In this document: one piece after another, positions 12,400-17,277 of the stretch | How the letters are laid out: each line of letters opens with the position of its first letter | Numbering within the stretch: position 1 is the stretch's first letter | Assembly: GCA_014729945.1 (NCBI GenBank) | Contig: WJJC01000103.1 | Span: 1-17,277, forward strand | DNA from: Candidatus Bathyarchaeota archaeon | GTDB lineage: Archaea; Thermoproteota; Bathyarchaeia; TCS64 | DNA length: 17,277 nucleotides | Direction: 5' to 3' | Notes under the pieces: model-generated | Database searches by the model: none | Told to the model about the DNA's origin: nothing | Seen by the model: the letters and a program-made list of their open reading frames with translations, nothing else | Program-made: the position numbers and the translations under genes

Positions 12400-12873
12400 A
12401 TGAGCAAGAATAGTCTACTCGTAATTAGAATACGGGGAACCATCAATGTATCACAAAGAGAAAAAGATACCTTAAAAATGCTGAGAGTCGAGCGAAACAA
12501 TTACGCTACACTCGTTGACGATAGACCCGACTACAAGGGTATGCTTCAGAAAGGTAAAGACTGGATAACTTGGGGAGAACCAACAGTTGAGACCGTCAAA
12601 ACTATGCTGGAGAAACGTGGAAGAATACTCGGTAATAAAAAGCTAACAGAAGAACACGTCAAAGAAATGGGTTACAAGGACTTTGAGGATCTAGCTGAGA
12701 AACTAGTCAAATGTGAGGTAAGCATAAACCAGATAGAGGGCCTTAAACCATTTTTCAGGCTACACCCACCAAAGAAAGGATTTAAGAAATCTGTGAAAAA
12801 AGACTACAGAAATAAAGGCGAACTCGGATATCGAGGCGAAGCTATAAACGAACTAGTCATTAGGATGTGCTAA
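12400..12873 (+). CDS. rpl30: Large ribosomal subunit protein uL30
   Basis: uL30 binds 23S rRNA. The 157 residues correspond to the long archaeal/eukaryotic form, nearly three times the bacterial one. The N-terminal ferredoxin-like part LLVIRIRGTINVSQREKDTL and KMLRVERNNYATLVDDRPDY, then KGMLQKGKDWITWGEPT and the C-terminal LKPFFRLHPPKKGFKKSVKK with DYRNKGELGYRGEAINELV, is complete. The ATG 12400 has only a weak ribosome binding site (a GTGA before it), so translation may be coupled to uS5. uL15 follows after 3 bp. Confidence 0.95.
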   Translation: MSKNSLLVIRIRGTINVSQREKDTLKMLRVERNNYATLVDDRPDYKGMLQKGKDWITWGEPTVETVKTMLEKRGRILGNKKLTEEHVKEMGYKDFEDLAEKLVKCEVSINQIEGLKPFFRLHPPKKGFKKSVKKDYRNKGELGYRGEAINELVIRMC

Positions 12874-12876
12874 TAG

Positions 12877-13305
12877 ATGCCACATAAGAAGAGAAAAGTA
12901 CGAAAGCAGCGGGGAAGCAGATATATGGGATGGGGCCAAGTTGGTCAACACCGAAAATCTGGGGGTAGAGGCGGTAAGGGAAGAGCAGGTGGAAGAAAAC
13001 ATTTCTGGATCCATACCGTCAAATATGAGCCAGATCGTTACAGAAATAAAGGATTTGTTCCCCCTTCTGCTAAAAAACCGGAACCGGAGACTATTAACAT
13101 CGGTGAGCTTGAGGATTTAGCTATGAAAAACCTATCTGATTATGGTGTAAAAGGAGGCAATGAGCTTGACCTTACCTCGCTTGGTATTGGAAAGATACTT
13201 GGTAGAGGAAAGTTAAGTATGCCTCTAAATATTATAGTGGAGGATTGGTCCCTTTCTGCAAAAGAAAAGATTGAAGAAGCAGGCGGCTCCATCATAGAAT
13301 CATAA
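12877..13305 (+). CDS. rpl15: Large ribosomal subunit protein uL15
   Basis: uL15 is a late-assembling 23S rRNA-binding protein, rich in Gly, Lys and Arg at its N terminus. The 142 residues show the archaeal pattern RKVRKQRGSRYMGWGQVGQH and RKSGGRGGKGRAGGRKHFWI, the KYEPDRYRNKGFVPPS linker and a C-terminal globular part (INIGELEDLAMKNLSDYGVK, then SLGIGKILGRGKLSMPLNII). It lies 3 bp after uL30 and 16 bp before SecY, the usual position at the end of the spc block. Confidence 0.96.
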   Translation: MPHKKRKVRKQRGSRYMGWGQVGQHRKSGGRGGKGRAGGRKHFWIHTVKYEPDRYRNKGFVPPSAKKPEPETINIGELEDLAMKNLSDYGVKGGNELDLTSLGIGKILGRGKLSMPLNIIVEDWSLSAKEKIEEAGGSIIES

Positions 13306-13321
13306 TATAGAGGGACAATGA

Positions 13322-14731
13322 TTGCGTTTCCTAGATTTATTCAGACCAATATCTCCTTTCATACCCGAGGTTAAAGCGCCTCAAAAAAAAGTACCATTTA
13401 ATACGAGACTTCTCTGGACTGTCGCCGCGTTAATAGTGTATTTAGTAATGAATCAGACACCGTTATATGGGATACCCCAGACACAAGGCGGAGACCCATT
13501 CGCTACGATGAGAATAATCTTCGCATCAAATAGGGGAACATTAATGGAACTCGGTATCGGGCCCATAGTAACGGCTGGTTTGATCATACAACTGTTAGCT
13601 GGTTCTGAGATAATCTCCTTTGATCGATCCAACCCTGAAGATAGGGGTTTGTTCACAACCGCTAGCAAATTGTTTAGCTTCGTAATGGTCGTAGTACAAG
13701 CAGGACTTTACATTATTAGCGGAGTCTATGGGTCAATTACTAGAACGCAGTCAATACTAATATTCGTACAACTACTCGCAGCTGGGTTCGTATTAATGAT
13801 GATGGATGAACTTGTCCAGAAAGGCTGGGGTATAGGAAGCGGTATAAGTCTTTTCATCGTAGCTGGGATCACACAGAACATCTGGTGGATGAGCTTCAGT
13901 CCATTCGCAGTAGGCGCTGATGGGCGAGCATATGGTGCTATAATCGCCTTTTTCCAAGGGATTTTCCAAGGTCAGCCTATACAGAACTGGATTTTTAGAG
14001 GTAATTTACCTGATATGATTGGATTTATTACTACCTTAATGGTATTCGCTTTTGTAGTCTACGTTGAGGGAATGAGGGTCGAGATACCAATTAGTCACAG
14101 CAGTTACAGAGGATACAGAAGCAGGATGCCAATTAAGTTACTTTATGTAAGTAATATTCCGGTAATCCTGGCTTATGCTATGTTTGCTAACTTCCAGTTA
14201 ATAGGACAATTTATATGGACTAGGTGGAACCAAGGCAATAGTAACTTCTTCTTAAATATGTTCGGCATGTATAACCAAACACAACAAGGCACAATTCCAA
14301 TAGGGGGATTAAGCTATTATACGTCGAGCCCTGGAAGCCTTAGCGGCGTAATGGCTGACCCAGTAAGAGCCATCCTGTACTTAATAATCGTTGTAGGATT
14401 TTGTATTCTATTCAGTATCACATGGCTTGAAATAGGAGGACTAGGCGCAGACCAGATGGCAAACCAGTTACTAGACTCAGGTATGCAAATACCGGGATTT
14501 AGGAGAAGCAGAAGACCCCTAGAGAAGTTATTAAATCGATACATACCCACAATCACCGTAATAGGCGGTATGATAATTGGGTGTCTAGCTGCCTTCAGCG
14601 AGTTTTTCGGTGTATTCGGCTCAGGTATGGGTGCATTATTAGCTGTAAGTATACTATATCAGTACTATCAGACAATGGTACAGGAACAGGTAGAAGATTT
14701 ATACCCATTCCTAAGAGGCGCATTCGGTTAA
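13322..14731 (+). CDS. secY: Protein translocase subunit SecY (Sec61 alpha homologue)
   Basis: SecY is the pore-forming membrane subunit of the protein translocation channel. The 469 residues have about ten hydrophobic segments. Conserved parts include the plug region after TM1 (NQTPLYGIP), ELGIGPIVTAGLIIQLLAGS (77-96), GWGIGSGISLFIVAGI (168-183), the cytoplasmic loop SYRGYRSRMPIKLLYVSNIP (261-280), which contacts the ribosome, and the C-terminal ALLAVSILYQYYQTMVQEQV. The start is TTG 13322: an in-frame TGA lies directly before it, and GGGA is 6 nt upstream. The overlapping ATG at 13318 (ATGATTG) is out of frame. It is the last gene of block 2; no adenylate kinase gene follows. Confidence 0.97.
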   Translation: MRFLDLFRPISPFIPEVKAPQKKVPFNTRLLWTVAALIVYLVMNQTPLYGIPQTQGGDPFATMRIIFASNRGTLMELGIGPIVTAGLIIQLLAGSEIISFDRSNPEDRGLFTTASKLFSFVMVVVQAGLYIISGVYGSITRTQSILIFVQLLAAGFVLMMMDELVQKGWGIGSGISLFIVAGITQNIWWMSFSPFAVGADGRAYGAIIAFFQGIFQGQPIQNWIFRGNLPDMIGFITTLMVFAFVVYVEGMRVEIPISHSSYRGYRSRMPIKLLYVSNIPVILAYAMFANFQLIGQFIWTRWNQGNSNFFLNMFGMYNQTQQGTIPIGGLSYYTSSPGSLSGVMADPVRAILYLIIVVGFCILFSITWLEIGGLGADQMANQLLDSGMQIPGFRRSRRPLEKLLNRYIPTITVIGGMIIGCLAAFSEFFGVFGSGMGALLAVSILYQYYQTMVQEQVEDLYPFLRGAFG

Positions 14732-14740
14732 CCCCGAATA

Positions 14741-14750
14741 ATTTTATTCA
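14741..14750 (+). promoter_or_regulatory. TATA-like box of the AlaX gene
   Basis: ATTTTATTCA starts 30 nt before the AlaX ATG, with no ribosome binding site in between. The same ten bases stand 31 nt before hisS. Transcription would start at or within a few bases of the ATG, so the mRNA is probably leaderless. Confidence 0.5.
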
Positions 14751-14770
14751 CCTTCTTCATCACTAGTATC

Positions 14771-15406
14771 ATGACCATTAGGTTATACGACGAGGATGCA
14801 TACGTCAAAGAATTTGATGCAAAGGTTATTGGATTATATGGAAAACATGTTAAACTTGAGAAAACAGCTTTCTACGCTGAGTCTGGTGGTCAATCAGGGG
14901 ATACTGGGTTCTTGAACAACAAAAGGGTAGTTAATACAATCTATGATGACAACAAACATGTGCATGTAATGGAAAAGGAACCAAGCTTTAACATTGGAGA
15001 AACAGTTCATGGAGAAATTAGCTGGTATCGTAGATACAAAATAATGCGACTGCACAGCGCAAGTCACATTATGGAATATTTTCTCTGGAAAAATTTTGGC
15101 TACATGGAGAGACTTGGAAGTAATGTTGATGATAGAAAAGATAGAGCAGACTATGTACACGATGGACGCTTAGACCCAGATTTATTGTACAAGACTGAAA
15201 AAGAAACCAATCAATTCTTTGCGGAAAACCATGAAATAACAATAACCAAGGATAAGGAAGGAATACGTACCTGGAAATGTGGTCCGGTAGAAATGCACTG
15301 TGCTGGAACTCACGTAAAAAACACAAAAGAGATAGGTCAGATAAAGTTAAAACGAAAGAACCCGGGTAGAGGAAAAGAACGAGTCGAAACTTATCTAAAG
15401 GAGTAA
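14771..15406 (+). CDS. alaX: AlaX-type alanyl-tRNA editing hydrolase
   Basis: AlaX proteins are free-standing relatives of the alanyl-tRNA synthetase editing domain and remove wrongly attached serine or glycine from tRNA-Ala. The zinc/catalytic motifs HSASH (H95, H99) and CAGTH (C177, H181) are both complete. The N-terminal part includes AFYAESGGQSGDTGF (33-47), as in AlaX and the synthetase. Length (211 residues) fits the medium AlaX class; there is no aminoacylation domain. The gene lies 39 bp after secY with its own TATA-like box and no ribosome binding site. hisS follows after 32 bp. Substrate preference (serine or glycine) cannot be read from the sequence. Confidence 0.9.
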   Translation: MTIRLYDEDAYVKEFDAKVIGLYGKHVKLEKTAFYAESGGQSGDTGFLNNKRVVNTIYDDNKHVHVMEKEPSFNIGETVHGEISWYRRYKIMRLHSASHIMEYFLWKNFGYMERLGSNVDDRKDRADYVHDGRLDPDLLYKTEKETNQFFAENHEITITKDKEGIRTWKCGPVEMHCAGTHVKNTKEIGQIKLKRKNPGRGKERVETYLKE

Positions 15407-15407
15407 C

Positions 15408-15417
15408 ATTTTATTCA
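15408..15417 (+). promoter_or_regulatory. TATA-like box of the hisS gene
   Basis: ATTTTATTCA begins two bases after the AlaX stop and 31 nt before the hisS ATG. It is identical to the box before AlaX. No ribosome binding site lies between it and the ATG, so a leaderless hisS mRNA is likely. Confidence 0.5.
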
Positions 15418-15438
15418 TAGAACTCCATTTACCTGTCT

Positions 15439-16728
15439 ATGTTCCAGCCACCAAGAGGTACACGGGACTATCTCCCCGAAGATCAGAAGAAGAAGAACTG
15501 GGTAATAGATCAGGTTAAAGACGTCTATGAGTCATACGGTTATGAACCTCTAGGAACACCTGCCTTTGAGAACCTAGAGATGCTTCAGATCAAGAGCGGG
15601 GATGATATTATCAATCAGATCTATGCCTTCAAGGATAAATCCGAAAGGGATCTTGCCCTCAGATTCGAGATGACTGCAAGCACAGTGAGAGTGGTGGCAT
15701 CACATCGTGACCTAGTACTACCCTTCAAGAGATATGCTATTGGACCTGTTTGGCGTTATGAACGCCCTAGTGAGAAACGTTTCAGAGAATTCTGGCAAGC
15801 CGACGTAGATGTATATGGAGTAAAAGATAGTATAGCTGACGCAGAAGTATTGAGCGCAGCAGTAGATGCTCTAACTAGGCTTGGGTTTGAAGGCTTTATA
15901 ATTAATGTTAATGATAGAAGAATCTTGAAAAGCCTAGTATTATTGGCGGGTATTCCAGAAGAAAAAAGTCTTGACGCCTTCAGAGCGGTAGATAAACTAG
16001 GAAAAATAGGTAGAGATGGAGTTATTGAGGAGCTTCGAAGTATATCACCAAACGATGAAGCCAGCATCAAACTACTTGACATGATCGGCATTAAGGGCAA
16101 GCCAGAAGAAGTTCTTAGAAACATAAGTCACATACTAAATGACTATCCTGATGGTGTAGAAGGATGTAATGCGTTAGAAAGCCTTTACGAATATGCAAAA
16201 GGTTTCGGCTATGATGAATATGTTGTAATTGATCTAAGTCTGGCTCGGGGATTGGACTATTATACTGGTCCAGTTTTTGAGGTGATAGCTAAAGGCTACG
16301 AGGACTATGGAAGTATTGCCGGAGGTGGACGCTACGATGAAATTGTTGAACTATTCGGGGGGGAAGCCACCAGTGCAACAGGGGTAAGTTTTGGTGTTGA
16401 CCGTCTCACACCGATACTTGAAAAGAAGGGAGCATTCAAAGATATGTGTCTAAGCTCGGATGTCTATGTCGCACCCGTTAATCGAGAAGTCTTGATAGAT
16501 GCTATCAGAATTACCCAGAAGCTAAGAAATTCAGGGATATCAACCATAGTTGATATGATGGGGAGATCTCTAGGTAAACAGTTTGAGTATGCGGATAAGA
16601 AGAATATACCTATGGTTGTTATCGTTGGTGAACGGGACTTAGCTGAAAAATCTGTTACGGTTAGAGATATGAAGACTGGTGAACAGAACAAATTGAAAAT
16701 AGAGAACATCGTTAATTTCCTAGGTTAG
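15439..16728 (+). CDS. hisS: Histidyl-tRNA synthetase
   Basis: A class II synthetase that charges tRNA-His with histidine. The 429 residues hold all expected parts: the N-terminal PPRGTRDYLPED (4-15), motif 2 RYAIGPVWRYERPSEKRFRE with FWQADVDVYG (98-127), the histidine-binding signature LARGLDYYTGPVFE (268-281), GGGRYDEIVELFGG (295-308), motif 3 TGVSFGVDRL (314-323), and a C-terminal anticodon-binding domain (about 340-429, VYVAPVNREVLIDAIRITQK and MGRSLGKQFEYADKKNIPMV). The length is normal and the enzyme looks complete. The ATG 15439 has no ribosome binding site. The stop interlocks with that of the convergent EndA gene. Confidence 0.97.
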   Translation: MFQPPRGTRDYLPEDQKKKNWVIDQVKDVYESYGYEPLGTPAFENLEMLQIKSGDDIINQIYAFKDKSERDLALRFEMTASTVRVVASHRDLVLPFKRYAIGPVWRYERPSEKRFREFWQADVDVYGVKDSIADAEVLSAAVDALTRLGFEGFIINVNDRRILKSLVLLAGIPEEKSLDAFRAVDKLGKIGRDGVIEELRSISPNDEASIKLLDMIGIKGKPEEVLRNISHILNDYPDGVEGCNALESLYEYAKGFGYDEYVVIDLSLARGLDYYTGPVFEVIAKGYEDYGSIAGGGRYDEIVELFGGEATSATGVSFGVDRLTPILEKKGAFKDMCLSSDVYVAPVNREVLIDAIRITQKLRNSGISTIVDMMGRSLGKQFEYADKKNIPMVVIVGERDLAEKSVTVRDMKTGEQNKLKIENIVNFLG

Positions 16729-17237
16729 AATATTTTTTTCTCCACACCGTAATAAACGATCTCGCCTCTACGGTCAACCACCGCGAGTTTCATAGTTAAT
16801 TTTTCTTCTTTAATTTCATCTAACTCATCTAATAGTTTTTGAACGGTCGCGGGGGTTCCCTCGGACACGATTTTAATGAGATAGGATGCGGGTTGTTCCC
16901 TGTAATCTCCTCTCTCATATATATGGAATTCTTCATTTTTAATCTCGATGATGAATCCCCTAGTTCTAAGATCTTTATAGACGATGAACTTTACCCATAT
17001 GTTCTTATCTTTTTTTGAGTATTTTCTTAAAAGATCTTGGAAGCTATGAGTCATATTAGTCTCTTCATCAACCACTACTATTTTTCGTCGCTCAACATTA
17101 TAAAGTGCTTCAACGCCTCTAAGGTAATGTACTTTGTTCTTCCTGTACCCATAACCGTTCTGGTATAGACTGTCAGCATCTGATTGTGTGGGTACCACGA
17201 CCTCTTCATTGGTATAGACTGCTGTAAAGGGTTCCAT
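16725..17237 (-). CDS. endA: tRNA-splicing endonuclease subunit, EndA family
   Basis: EndA cuts introns out of pre-tRNA at the bulge-helix-bulge. Counted from ATG 17237 the protein has 170 residues, close to the 180-residue archaeal subunit. The N-terminal domain begins PFTAVYTNEEVVVPT; the C-terminal nuclease domain has VYKDLRTRGFIIE (86-98), the YERG motif with the catalytic tyrosine Y107, and LAVVDRRGEIVYYGVE near the end. The catalytic histidine, normally in an HS-x-YLV segment, is replaced: QPASYLIKI (115-123) has Pro/Ala there. The catalytic lysine is not at its usual place. It may therefore be a structural subunit of a heteromeric enzyme. The frame stays open upstream to the window edge, with a TTG at 17255, so the start is uncertain. 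Confidence 0.85.
   Translation of the reverse strand: MEPFTAVYTNEEVVVPTQSDADSLYQNGYGYRKNKVHYLRGVEALYNVERRKIVVVDEETNMTHSFQDLLRKYSKKDKNIWVKFIVYKDLRTRGFIIEIKNEEFHIYERGDYREQPASYLIKIVSEGTPATVQKLLDELDEIKEEKLTMKLAVVDRRGEIVYYGVEKKIF
16733..16739 (+). terminator. T-run terminator after hisS
   Basis: Seven T in a row start five bases after the hisS stop. Archaeal polymerase terminates at such runs. The bases also encode the last lysines of EndA on the other strand, so coding need alone could explain them. Confidence 0.35.
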
Positions 17238-17277
17238 TAATCTTTCAAGATACAATACCCGTGATAATTCTATCGAT

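Noticed and set aside
14581..14766. 61-codon + strand frame overlapping the end of secY
   Set aside because: It overlaps conserved SecY sequence in another frame, lacks a ribosome binding site and has no recognisable motif.
16720..16730. Interlocked stop codons of hisS and the convergent EndA gene as a special signal
   Set aside because: Convergent genes sharing a few bases at their ends are common in compact genomes. Nothing else at the site suggests a function beyond compactness.

Overview
This 17.3 kb window is archaeal. It carries the joined S10/spc ribosomal-protein cluster in archaeal order and content. Archaeal or archaeal/eukaryotic proteins sit among the universal ones: eS4, eL32, eL19, the RNase P protein Rnp1 between uL29 and uS17, and a tRNA-splicing endonuclease homologue. 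Starts are a mix of ATG, GTG and TTG behind GGAGG- or GGTGA-type ribosome binding sites, and TATA-like boxes stand in front of several genes. I cannot fix the lineage from sequence alone. Long acidic tails on uS3 and eL32, and a SecY not followed by adenylate kinase, would fit an uncultivated Asgard- or TACK-type archaeon, but that is a guess.

Layout. Positions 1-444 hold the C-terminal end of a major facilitator transporter. Positions 445-1301 have no intact gene; this stretch is A/C-rich, very poor in G on the + strand, and contains short coding-like fragments that look like decayed genes. A TATA box at 1247-1253 and an inverted repeat lead into block 1 (1302-4488): uL3, uL4, uL23, uL2, uS19. 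A 278 bp AT-rich spacer (4489-4766) then interrupts the usual uS19-uL22 join. It holds T-runs, a 40-nt two-part hairpin, a 14-bp palindrome with a third half-site, and a new TATA box. Block 2 (4767-14731) runs uL22, uS3, uL29, Rnp1, uS17, uL14, uL24, eS4, uL5, uS14, uS8, uL6, eL32, eL19, uL18, uS5, uL30, uL15, SecY, mostly with overlaps or gaps under 20 bp. The 54-residue zinc-binding uS14 lies at 9144-9308.

Downstream of SecY the style changes. An AlaX-type alanyl-tRNA editing hydrolase and histidyl-tRNA synthetase each have the same 10-base TATA-like box 30-31 nt before ATG and no ribosome binding site, so both probably have leaderless mRNAs. An EndA-type tRNA-splicing endonuclease subunit converges from the minus strand, its stop codon interlocking with that of hisS, and runs toward the window edge.

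Together the genes build the ribosome (large and small subunit proteins), the membrane channel that receives nascent proteins (SecY), and tRNA maturation and quality control (Rnp1, EndA, AlaX, HisS). I see no defence system, CRISPR array, transposon or tRNA/rRNA gene. The points most worth checking are the start of Rnp1 (CTG start or +1 frameshift), the loss of the catalytic histidine in EndA, the 139-residue acidic tail of uS3, and the structured spacer that splits the cluster.
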